Source of the DNA: Bacteroidales bacterium
Lineage (GTDB): Bacteria; Bacteroidota; Bacteroidia; Bacteroidales; UBA10428
Direction of reading: 5' to 3'
NCBI GenBank assembly: GCA_003508755.1
Contig: DNTK01000053.1
Coordinates: 1-5,952 of the forward strand
DNA length: 5,952 nucleotides
Shown: positions 1-5,937 of the stretch, piece after piece
How positions within the stretch are numbered: the stretch's first letter is position 1
Layout: each line of letters starts with the position of its first letter
Made by a program: the position numbers and the translations under genes
The notes under the pieces: generated by a model
What the model was told of the DNA's origin: nothing
The model's database searches: none
Seen by the model: only the letters and a program-made list of their open reading frames with translations

Positions 1-234
1 ATACTTATGCGCTTTCTTTGCCTGTTTTGCTTCCGTAAAATGTTGATATTGCCACCGGGCAATATTTATTATGTCTTTAAAATTATATGTCCCTTTTAGA
101 TTTGAAATATATGCGCGCGCATATTCAGGAATTAGTTTCCCCTGAAAACGTTCGGCCAGGTTTTCGGCAATGGTGGTTTTCCCGGTTGATTCGGGTCCCG
201 TAATAATTATTGTGCTGCTTCTTGTTCTTTCCAT
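1..234 (-). CDS. nadR: NadR-type nicotinamide riboside kinase (P-loop ATPase), N-terminal part, cut by window edge
   Basis: The first 78 codons are present and the gene continues past position 1. The protein opens with a short polar stretch and a beta strand leading into a Walker A loop, GPESTGKTT (residues 13-21). This is followed by PEYARAY (about 36-42), the pairing typical of the ribosylnicotinamide kinase domain of NadR. That domain phosphorylates nicotinamide riboside to NMN with ATP in the cytoplasm. The nucleotidyltransferase and helix-turn-helix parts of enterobacterial NadR are absent at the N-terminus, so this looks like the stand-alone kinase version, which is about 170-190 aa in Bacteroidota. 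The ATG at 234 lies inside the end of pnuC (28-bp overlap), with no clear Shine-Dalgarno, so translation probably depends on pnuC. The transporter next door is strong support for the substrate. The rest of the active site (Walker B, lid) lies outside the window. Another small P-loop kinase is possible but less likely. Confidence 0.85.
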   Translation of the reverse strand, partial: MERTRSSTIIITGPESTGKTTIAENLAERFQGKLIPEYARAYISNLKGTYNFKDIINIARWQYQHFTEAKQAKKAHKY

Positions 235-845
235 TGTTTATGCCACTGATAATACCCCACAAAAGCCATAATGGTGTAAACCAAAAATAACACAGTTGTC
301 GGGTACAAACCTTTGTAAATGTATAGCCCTATAGAAAATGCATCAATTACAATCCAAAAAATCCAGTGTTCGAGCATTTTTCTGGCCAGCATCCAGGTTG
401 CAGTAATGCTTGCTGCAGTTGTAAAGGAGTCTAAATATGGAACTGTGCTATCGGTAAAGTTAATGAGTATGTAAGCTATTGCTAAATAAAACACACCGGT
501 TGCAACCAGCAGAATCAGGATTTCATTAAAGCTGGTCCGTGTTACCGGCATTTTCTTCTTTTTTTCACTTCCGTAATATGCCCAGTGTATCCACCCATAG
601 ATACTAACCACAACATAATATAGATTAATACCCATATCTGCATAAATCTTACTTCTAAAAAATACAAATGCTATTAACCCGGAGGATACTAATCCGAAAA
701 ACCAAAGTTTTATGTCTCCCTTAATGCTGTAATATAGGTATATCAGACCAGAAACAGTAGCTATGACTTCAATATACCGGTCACTGATCCATTGCATGGT
801 CTGGCTTATCCATGCAATTGTATGGTGCATAAGTAGGAGCTCCAT
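207..845 (-). CDS. pnuC: PnuC-family nicotinamide riboside transporter
   Basis: This is an inner-membrane facilitator for nicotinamide riboside, whose uptake is made one-way by phosphorylation inside the cell. The 212-aa product is very hydrophobic, with about seven membrane segments near residues 24-41, 46-63, 70-91, 107-129, 139-157, 160-178 and 183-201, the PnuC layout. Family-like motifs are YGWIHW (83-88), the W-x-x-W pair in helix 6 (161-164), IGLYIYKGLYPT (172-183) and GYYQW (197-201), and there is a basic loop KKKK (95-98) and a charged C-terminal tail. I chose the ATG at 845 because it forms TAATG with the stop of the upstream peptidase gene and has a strong AGGAGG 10 nt before it. 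An in-frame ATG at 878 would add 11 residues but has no ribosome-binding site. The thiamine-transporting relative PnuT is the main alternative. The kinase gene immediately downstream argues for nicotinamide riboside, and I saw no thiamine gene. Confidence 0.92.
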   Translation of the reverse strand: MELLLMHHTIAWISQTMQWISDRYIEVIATVSGLIYLYYSIKGDIKLWFFGLVSSGLIAFVFFRSKIYADMGINLYYVVVSIYGWIHWAYYGSEKKKKMPVTRTSFNEILILLVATGVFYLAIAYILINFTDSTVPYLDSFTTAASITATWMLARKMLEHWIFWIVIDAFSIGLYIYKGLYPTTVLFLVYTIMAFVGYYQWHKQWKEQEAAQ

Positions 846-2443
846 TAATAAAATACCTCCTGGTAGTAGGTATCCCAATCTCTGAGAACATCGAGTGCCT
901 TTAAGTAGGTTTCAGTGGAGGTATTGTAGATCTCGAAGAACTCACTTCGCCCATAAATATCGCGAGCCATAAACGCTTTGAGCATGAGTTTAATTTGAGC
1001 GCCGGAAACCTCCAATGCTTCATCGTCGCGCACGAGCCCTTCTTTTTCGGCATATATAATAAATCTCTCAAAAAGCTTGTCGCTTAGGGTATACCCTTTT
1101 TTAAATGCCTGAAATTGAGGATAAGCTTTAAGCAGTTTATCTCGATTATTGTCGACGTACTCTAATATAAACTCATTAATTATTCCTTTTCGGATTAAAT
1201 CGCGGTAATAATCGCTGTAATAAGTGGTATCGAAAGGTATAAAAATATCTGGCATAATACCGCCTCCACCAAATACAGCTCGCTCTTTAACCAAGGTTGT
1301 GTGCATCAACGAATCGGGAAAATCAATGCTATCTTTTGAGGCTAATTCGCCTTTTGAATAGCGGCTGTATATCTCAAGATGGTATTCTTCTGATCCATTT
1401 ATGAATGGTTTTTGAATTAATCTGCCAGAGGGTGTGTAGTATCTTGCTATTGTTATCCTTACCGCTGATTCATCAGGTAACAGCATTTCACGCTGAACCA
1501 GCCCCTTACCGAATGACCTTCGACCCAGCACTATTCCTCTGTCCCAGTCCTGAATTGCTCCGGACACAATTTCACTAGCCGAAGCAGAACCTTCATCGAT
1601 TAAAACAATTATTTTCCCATTTTCAAATCTTCCTGCCGAAGTTGTCAGGTATTCTCGTTTGGGGCTATTCGCTCCTTCGGTATAAACAACCAGGCGATTG
1701 GCCGGTAAAAATTCATCGGCAAGTTTTACTGCTGCATCGAGATATCCACCTCCATTTCCAGTTAGATCGAGCACAAGGTTTTGAGCGTTTTTTTCTTTCA
1801 AAGCAATAGCAGCTTCTGAAAATTCTTTTATAGTAGTAGCCGAGAAACGATTAATTTTTATGTAACCTGTGTTCTCATTTATCATATAGGAAGCATCGAT
1901 GCTAAATATTGGAATCTTATCCCGCACTATTGTAAAATCGAGAAGCTCCTTATTATTTTTACGCAATACTGTGATAGTAACCTTTGTCCCTTTTTTACCA
2001 CGTAGCAAAGAGAAAACATCTTCATTCGTAATTCCAATTCCAGCAATATTATCACCATCTACTTTTACTATTTTATCTCCAGCGCGGACACCTACCTTTT
2101 CCGACGGACCACCTGAGATTGCCGAAATAACATATAAGGTATCTTTTAAGATATTAAATGAGATACCTATGCCTTCAAAGTTACCTTGAAGGGGCTCACG
2201 CATTTTTTTTAACTCATCGGCTGGAATGTAGGTGCTATGTGGATCCAGTTCGTCAAGAATATTTACGATGGCTTCCTCAACAACGTCGCTTGCATTCACT
2301 GTATCCACATAATATGAATACAAATAATCAAGAAACTTGGCAAACTTAAATGATTGTTTATAAACAGGCTGGGAAAATGCCATAGATACAAAGACCACCT
2401 GAACAAAAACAACGATTAATCCTCTGTAAAATACTCTTCTCAT
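845..2443 (-). CDS. Secreted S41-family C-terminal processing peptidase (CtpA/Prc-like) with PDZ domain
   Basis: This is a serine endopeptidase that cleaves proteins near their C-termini in the periplasm. Residues 1-24 look like a Sec signal peptide: a basic start (MRRVFYR), a hydrophobic core, and a likely cut after AFS (22-24) before Gln25. No lipobox cysteine is present. A helical region (about 28-85, with LDPHSTYIP at 66-74) leads to a PDZ domain (about 88-175, starting FEGIGISF), then the S41 core with LDLTGNGGGYL (225-235). The catalytic set is visible: nucleophile Ser288 in GSASASE (285-291), Lys313 in FGKG 25 residues on, and Gln317. A GGGGIMPD loop (392-399) closes the core. A roughly 130-residue C-terminal helical extension follows, as in longer Bacteroidota members. 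Length (532 aa) fits that group. The ATG at 2443 has an A-rich leader and no Shine-Dalgarno. The substrate is unknown. S41 paralogues are common in Bacteroidota, so I give no gene symbol. Confidence 0.93.
   Translation of the reverse strand: MRRVFYRGLIVVFVQVVFVSMAFSQPVYKQSFKFAKFLDYLYSYYVDTVNASDVVEEAIVNILDELDPHSTYIPADELKKMREPLQGNFEGIGISFNILKDTLYVISAISGGPSEKVGVRAGDKIVKVDGDNIAGIGITNEDVFSLLRGKKGTKVTITVLRKNNKELLDFTIVRDKIPIFSIDASYMINENTGYIKINRFSATTIKEFSEAAIALKEKNAQNLVLDLTGNGGGYLDAAVKLADEFLPANRLVVYTEGANSPKREYLTTSAGRFENGKIIVLIDEGSASASEIVSGAIQDWDRGIVLGRRSFGKGLVQREMLLPDESAVRITIARYYTPSGRLIQKPFINGSEEYHLEIYSRYSKGELASKDSIDFPDSLMHTTLVKERAVFGGGGIMPDIFIPFDTTYYSDYYRDLIRKGIINEFILEYVDNNRDKLLKAYPQFQAFKKGYTLSDKLFERFIIYAEKEGLVRDDEALEVSGAQIKLMLKAFMARDIYGRSEFFEIYNTSTETYLKALDVLRDWDTYYQEVFY
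856..862 (-). promoter_or_regulatory. Strong Shine-Dalgarno for pnuC inside the peptidase gene
   Basis: On the minus strand the sequence CAGGAGG ends 10 nt before the ATG at 845. It lies in the last codons of the S41 peptidase gene (Gln-Glu-Val near the C-terminus). It decides the pnuC start at 845 over the in-frame ATG at 878, which precedes the motif. A full AGGAGG is unusual beside the A-rich, Shine-Dalgarno-poor leaders of the other genes here. Confidence 0.7.
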
Positions 2444-2541
2444 TTTTTGTTAAATTGCTTTTTTTGAGTCATTTCAATAAAAAAGAGCATCCAACAGGCA
2501 ACTCCAATTTGTAACAATGACTTGCTTAGTTACATATTCTG

Positions 2542-2928
2542 TTAATCTTCAATCATGATAAATGGTAATTCCGAAAGCTCGGAAAGCTCCTGACCAGTTT
2601 CTCTGATTAAATCATCGTCTTCATCATAATACCACTCTATTAATACCTTAACCCCATCCTGATGAATTTGTTGTATTTTTTTAAAGAATTCAACCAGGTT
2701 AAGAAACGAAGCTGAATTGAAGTAATTCAGTTTAACTTCAATATTTAAGGGACTCGACAGCACCTTTGGGTGCGTGGTCCGAAACTCATCTAACCACGAA
2801 AAAACCGGTGCAAAAAATACCTGAGCATCCTCAGGCCTGCATGCACCTTTTATCGATAGCATATACTCGTCTGCATCGAAGACCAATTCCGGAGTTTGCT
2901 GTGTTGCTTCAGTTTTTAAGATATCCAT
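2542..2928 (-). CDS. SiaC/DUF1987-family regulatory phosphoprotein
   Basis: The 128-aa product matches the DUF1987 (SiaC) family: LSIKG (24-28), a P-E plus aromatic and WL..F pattern (about 32-49), LNYFNSAS (67-74), and the acidic WYYDEDDD (99-106) followed by LPF (121-123). No signal peptide or membrane segment is seen, so it is probably cytosolic. In Pseudomonas, SiaC is phosphorylated on a threonine by kinase SiaB and dephosphorylated by SiaA, and the unmodified form activates the diguanylate cyclase SiaD. By motif position, Ser72 (in YFNS) is the likely equivalent site here, which is inference. No SiaA, SiaB or cyclase gene lies in the window, so the target is unknown. It follows guaA by 57 bp and precedes the peptidase by 98 bp on the same strand. 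The family assignment is firm, but the pathway is not. Confidence 0.85.
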   Translation of the reverse strand: MDILKTEATQQTPELVFDADEYMLSIKGACRPEDAQVFFAPVFSWLDEFRTTHPKVLSSPLNIEVKLNYFNSASFLNLVEFFKKIQQIHQDGVKVLIEWYYDEDDDLIRETGQELSELSELPFIMIED

Positions 2929-2970
2929 ATATTTTTTTAGTCAATTTATTAAAAAACAATGAATTCATCT

Positions 2971-2999
2971 CAAAAAATAGAAATTTTACTCCCACTCAA
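2971..2999 (-). promoter_or_regulatory. Weak candidate Bacteroidota promoter before the siaC-like gene
   Basis: Just after the guaA stop the minus strand reads TATTTTTTG (2979-2971), one T longer than the TAnnTTTG box. A TTG (2999-2997) lies 17 nt upstream, inside the last guaA codons. If real, it would give the siaC-like gene a leader of about 35-40 nt and its own transcript. AT-rich spacers yield such near matches by chance, so this is only a candidate. Confidence 0.2.
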
Positions 3000-4515
3000 T
3001 GGTTGCAGGTGGCTTAGAGCTGATGTCGTACACTACTCTGTTTACCCCTTTCACCTGGTTAATTATGCGATTAGAAATGGTAGCCAGAAACTCATAGGGT
3101 AAATGCGACCAATCGGCAGTCATGCCGTCTGTAGAGGTTACCGCACGCAGTGCTACAACACTCTCATAGGTGCGTTCGTCGCCCATTACACCTACCGATT
3201 TTACTGGCAGCAGCATAACACCAGCTTGCCATACATCGTTGTAGAGGCCGTATTCTTTTAATCCCTCAATGTATATGTCATCCACATCCTGCAAGATACG
3301 CACCCGTTCCCGGTTAATTTCCCCGATTATTCGAATGGCCAGTCCAGGTCCGGGAAATGGGTGGCGACTTAAAATATTCGGATCAATTTCAAGAGCCATA
3401 CCTACTCTTCGAACCTCATCTTTAAACAGCAGGTTTAGGGGTTCCACTATTTTTAGTTTCATGCGTTCGGGCAAACCGCCGACATTATGATGCGACTTTA
3501 TTGTGGCTGAAGGCCCTTTTACAGAAACCGATTCAATTACATCAGGGTAAATTGTTCCCTGCCCCAACCATTTCACATCCTGAATTTTATGAGCCTCTGC
3601 ATCAAATACTTCAATAAAGTTTTTTCCTATGCTTTTACGTTTTGCTTCGGGTTCCGAAATTCCTTCCAAATCGTTCAGGAATATATCACCTGCATTAACA
3701 CCAATTACATTAAGCCCCATATGCTCATAAGAATCGAGCACCTTCTGAAATTCATTTTTACGCAAAAGTCCGTTATCAACAAAGATACAGCTGAGGTTTT
3801 TTCCAATGGCTTTATGCAGCAAAACAGCTGCAACTGTTGAGTCCACTCCCCCGGATAATCCCAAAACTACTTTATCATCGCCTAGTTTAGCCTTTAGCTC
3901 TTCCACAGTTGTTTCAACAAAAGAAGCCGGTGTCCAGTCCTGCTTACAACCACAAATCTCTACAACAAAATTCTTAAGTAATTTTAATCCTTCGGTACTA
4001 TGATACACTTCGGGGTGGAATTGAATTCCATAGGTTTCTTCATTTTCGATATGATAGGCACCTACCTTTACATCTTTCGTACTTCCAATAATGTGGTATG
4101 CCTCGGGCAGTTTTACAATGGTATCGCCATGCGACATCCAAACCTGCGTGCCCATTGTAAGTCCTTTGAGCAGCTTGGACTCGAGATTAATATATTCCAG
4201 GTTTGCTCTTCCGTATTCTCTGTGTTTTGAAGGATGCACTTCTCCTCCATAGGAATTCGCGAGAAATTGAGCACCATAGCAAATTCCCAGCAGGGGTACC
4301 TTACCTTTAATGCTGGTAAGATCGGGTACAGGATGATCTTCATCGCGCACAGAGCAGGGACTACCTGATAAAATAACCCCCTTTACAGAACTGTCGATAT
4401 CGCTAATTTTGTTGTAGGGATGGATTTCGCAATACACATTCAGCTCACGGACTCTTCGCGCAATAAGTTGCGTATATTGTGAACCAAAATCGAGAATAAG
4501 AATTTTTTCCTGCAC
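2986..4515 (-). CDS. guaA: GMP synthase, glutamine-hydrolysing
   Basis: GuaA converts XMP, glutamine and ATP to GMP, glutamate, AMP and PPi, the last step of de novo guanine nucleotide synthesis, in the cytosol. The 509-aa product has all three domains in order. The class I glutamine amidotransferase (1 to about 190) carries Cys79 in GICYG and His167/Glu169 in FHPE. The ATP-pyrophosphatase domain (about 195-385) has the P-loop LSGGVDST (220-227). The C-terminal dimerisation domain (about 386-509) contains HPFPGPGLAIRI (385-396) and ends in the family-typical PPATIEWE. Length is near the usual 510-525. The start is GTG at 4515. No ATG, GTG or TTG lies in frame between it and the upstream TAG, and the predicted promoter leaves only a short leader, so GTG is forced. 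A strong promoter match lies about 26 bp upstream. The siaC-like gene follows after 57 bp. No truncation or missing catalytic residue is seen. Confidence 0.98.
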   Translation of the reverse strand: MQEKILILDFGSQYTQLIARRVRELNVYCEIHPYNKISDIDSSVKGVILSGSPCSVRDEDHPVPDLTSIKGKVPLLGICYGAQFLANSYGGEVHPSKHREYGRANLEYINLESKLLKGLTMGTQVWMSHGDTIVKLPEAYHIIGSTKDVKVGAYHIENEETYGIQFHPEVYHSTEGLKLLKNFVVEICGCKQDWTPASFVETTVEELKAKLGDDKVVLGLSGGVDSTVAAVLLHKAIGKNLSCIFVDNGLLRKNEFQKVLDSYEHMGLNVIGVNAGDIFLNDLEGISEPEAKRKSIGKNFIEVFDAEAHKIQDVKWLGQGTIYPDVIESVSVKGPSATIKSHHNVGGLPERMKLKIVEPLNLLFKDEVRRVGMALEIDPNILSRHPFPGPGLAIRIIGEINRERVRILQDVDDIYIEGLKEYGLYNDVWQAGVMLLPVKSVGVMGDERTYESVVALRAVTSTDGMTADWSHLPYEFLATISNRIINQVKGVNRVVYDISSKPPATIEWE

Positions 4516-4540
4516 TTTATTTATTATTTTATTGAAGGTG

Positions 4541-4570
4541 CAAAGATACTATTTTAAATTAAGAGATAAA
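4541..4570 (-). promoter_or_regulatory. guaA: guaA promoter (Bacteroidota sigma-ABfr type)
   Basis: The minus strand carries TATCTTTG (4548-4541), a perfect match to the TAnnTTTG -7 box of the Bacteroidota primary sigma factor. An upstream TTTA (4570-4567) after an 18-nt spacer is a poor -33 box (consensus TTTG). Transcription would start a few bases after the -7 box, leaving an untranslated leader of roughly 20 nt before the GTG of guaA. No riboswitch would fit in so short a leader. The context, a 122-bp spacer upstream of a housekeeping gene, supports it. Confidence 0.7.
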
Positions 4571-4571
4571 G

Positions 4572-4591
4572 TGCTCAGGCCCGCAAGAGCA
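4572..4591 (-). terminator. Possible weak hairpin after rnz
   Basis: TGCTC and GAGCA form a 5-bp inverted repeat around a 10-nt loop, about 47 bp past the rnz stop and just upstream of the guaA promoter. The minus-strand side is followed by ACTTTATCTC, not a clean T-run. Position suits a terminator of the rnz unit, but the stem is short, so this is a weak call. Confidence 0.2.
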
Positions 4592-4637
4592 GCGAACGAA
4601 TAATCTTTTTGCTTTTGGTACTTTTGCCTTTTTGTGC
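4592..4637. repeat. Repeat-like A/C-rich spacer segment after rnz (possible dispersed-repeat remnant)
   Basis: The segment between the rnz stop and the weak hairpin is unusually low in complexity. On the minus strand it has four A-runs separated by GGC, GTACC and GC, then a more GC-rich TTCGTTCGCTGC. It resembles, from memory only, AAAAGTACCAAAA-type repeats scattered between genes in many Bacteroidota genomes. A second copy is not present in this window, so repeat status is inferred. Confidence 0.25.
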
Positions 4638-5549
4638 CTAAATTGTATGTGTTTCCAAATCTTCGGCAAGATAGGTTTCAGGAAAAACCTCACGAGCTTC
4701 TCGCAGCAGTAAATCCAAGTCGCTATATCGATTCGAGAAATGTCCGATTAATAGTTTTTTTACCCCTGCTTTTTTGGCTATGGAGGCAGCTTGCTGCGCG
4801 GTGGAATGATCGGTTTGTTTTGCTATTTTACGATCTGCATTGGCAAAGGTAGCTTCGTGGTACAGCAAATCTACGCCTTCTACCCATTTTATAATTCGCT
4901 CATAATAAGCTGTGTCGGAGCAAAAAGCAAAGGAACGGGGTGGCATGGCCGGAACGGTTAACTGCGCATTGGGGATACGTTCTCCTGTATCAGTTATAAA
5001 ATCATTCCCCCTTTTAATGCTCACAATATTTTTAATGGAAAGCTTGTATTTTGTAATTACTTCCTTGACGATATTGGCGTCCTTTTCTTTTTCGTTGAAC
5101 AAAAACCCCCAGGCAGGAACCCTGTGTTTGAGCGGGAAGGAATAGACCTCCAAATTTTTATCGCTGTGGAGCAGGTTAAAGGAGCGGTTGTTAATTATAT
5201 TCACCACCACCTTATATTGCATTCCTTCCGAAAACTGGTCGAAGTAAAAATTCAGAATTTTTTGGACATCAGGACCACCATGAATGTTTAATACTGCAGT
5301 GCGCCCCAGAAGGTTCATGGTAGAAAGCAGGCCAAACAGGCCAAATACGTGATCGCCATGTGCATGAGAAATAAAGATGTGGTTGATGCGTGAAAGTTTA
5401 ATTTTAGCTTTCCGCAGCTGCAGTTGCGTACCTTCGCCACAATCGATCAAAAAAAACCGCTCATACACCTTAAGTGCATGAGCGGTTGAGTATCTTCGCG
5501 ATGTGGGCAATGCAGAGCCACTACCCAAGATCGTTAAGTCAAAATTCAT
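4638..5549 (-). CDS. rnz: Ribonuclease Z (tRNA 3' processing endonuclease)
   Basis: RNase Z is a zinc-dependent endonuclease of the metallo-beta-lactamase fold that cuts the 3' trailer from tRNA precursors in the cytosol. The 303-aa product has the short-form (about 300-320 aa) bacterial layout. It starts with LGSGSALPT (8-16) and LIDCGEGTQLQL (34-45). The metal ligands are all visible: His62, His64, Asp66 and His67 in HAHGDH, His142 in KHRVPAWGF, Asp212 in CSDT, and His270 in GHFSNRY. The HST box (248-250) and YHEATF (230-235) are also present. The family motif is usually HLHGDH, so Ala63 is a mild variant that leaves the ligands intact. The substrate-binding arm lies around 150-200, with a KRG motif at 179-181. 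The ATG at 5549 follows the STAS gene stop by 14 bp, so the two are probably co-transcribed. The stop is TAG, followed by a basic 20-codon open stretch before a TGA. Confidence 0.96.
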   Translation of the reverse strand: MNFDLTILGSGSALPTSRRYSTAHALKVYERFFLIDCGEGTQLQLRKAKIKLSRINHIFISHAHGDHVFGLFGLLSTMNLLGRTAVLNIHGGPDVQKILNFYFDQFSEGMQYKVVVNIINNRSFNLLHSDKNLEVYSFPLKHRVPAWGFLFNEKEKDANIVKEVITKYKLSIKNIVSIKRGNDFITDTGERIPNAQLTVPAMPPRSFAFCSDTAYYERIIKWVEGVDLLYHEATFANADRKIAKQTDHSTAQQAASIAKKAGVKKLLIGHFSNRYSDLDLLLREAREVFPETYLAEDLETHTI

Positions 5550-5563
5550 CGCCTGATAGTCGT

Positions 5564-5914
5564 TTAATTACCGGCTTCAGCAATTAAATCAACACCTTCA
5601 TTTACCGACTTAGTTATATTAAGTACTGTGTCGAGCTGAGATATAGTTATTAACCTTTCAACAGCATCGTTAAGGCCTGTTAATACAAATGTGCCATTGG
5701 CATTTTTGCAAAGACGATTGGCCACAAGTATTGCACTTAATCCTGAAGAATCACAGTATCGACATTTACTCAAATCGAGTATAATGTTTTTCTCACCGTT
5801 TCCCGAAACTAAAACCAGTTCCGACTTCAGGGTTGGAGCAATGTGCGTATCAAGTTTTTCTTCCAAAACTTGAATCAAGGTGTGATTGTCTTGCTTTTCA
5901 ATCTTAAATTCCAT
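5564..5914 (-). CDS. STAS-domain protein, anti-sigma factor antagonist type
   Basis: The 116-aa product is a single STAS domain of the SpoIIAA/RsbV kind. It has an N-terminal beta strand pair (3-17), LDTHIAPTLKSEL (21-33), the central strand IILDLSKC (44-51), the signature CDSSGLSAIL (54-63), and FVLTGLNDAVERLI (76-89) with a C-terminal helix. In this family the serine after the Asp in DSSG is phosphorylated by an anti-sigma kinase, which switches binding partners. Ser56 is the expected site here. No transmembrane segment is seen, so it should be cytosolic. The kinase, phosphatase and target are not in the window. The start at 5914 lacks a Shine-Dalgarno and has an A/T-rich leader with a short TAAAC repeat. 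rnz follows 14 bp downstream on the same strand. Family assignment is firm; which pathway it controls cannot be told from this sequence. Confidence 0.9.
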   Translation of the reverse strand: MEFKIEKQDNHTLIQVLEEKLDTHIAPTLKSELVLVSGNGEKNIILDLSKCRYCDSSGLSAILVANRLCKNANGTFVLTGLNDAVERLITISQLDTVLNITKSVNEGVDLIAEAGN

Positions 5915-5922
5915 ATTGAAAA

Positions 5923-5937
5923 GTTTAGTTTAGTTTA
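5923..5937 (-). repeat. Triplicate TAAAC tandem repeat before the STAS gene
   Basis: On the minus strand TAAAC occurs three times in direct tandem, ending 8 bp before the STAS start codon. It sits where the untranslated leader would be. It may be a chance microrepeat or may affect leader structure; nothing else supports a function. Confidence 0.5.

Noticed and set aside
845..878. Longer pnuC start at the ATG at 878, adding 11 residues
   Set aside because: It lies upstream of the strong AGGAGG, has no ribosome-binding site of its own, and would overlap the peptidase gene by 34 bp; the TAATG at 845 is far better placed.
1899..2349. Plus-strand open frames of 96 and 63 codons opposite the peptidase gene
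   Set aside because: They lie antisense to a clear S41 catalytic and PDZ coding region, match no family I recognise, and have no ribosome-binding site.
2444..2541. Promoter or terminator in the 98-bp spacer between the siaC-like and peptidase genes
   Set aside because: No TAnnTTTG box with suitable spacing and no stem followed by a T-run could be found; only loose matches such as TACAAATTG.
3269..4343. Several short open frames on both strands overlapping guaA
   Set aside because: All are out-of-frame shadows of a complete, motif-perfect guaA.
4634..5145. Plus-strand open frames of 72 and 77 codons opposite rnz
   Set aside because: They are antisense to conserved RNase Z metal-binding and substrate-arm coding sequence and show no domain or leader of their own.
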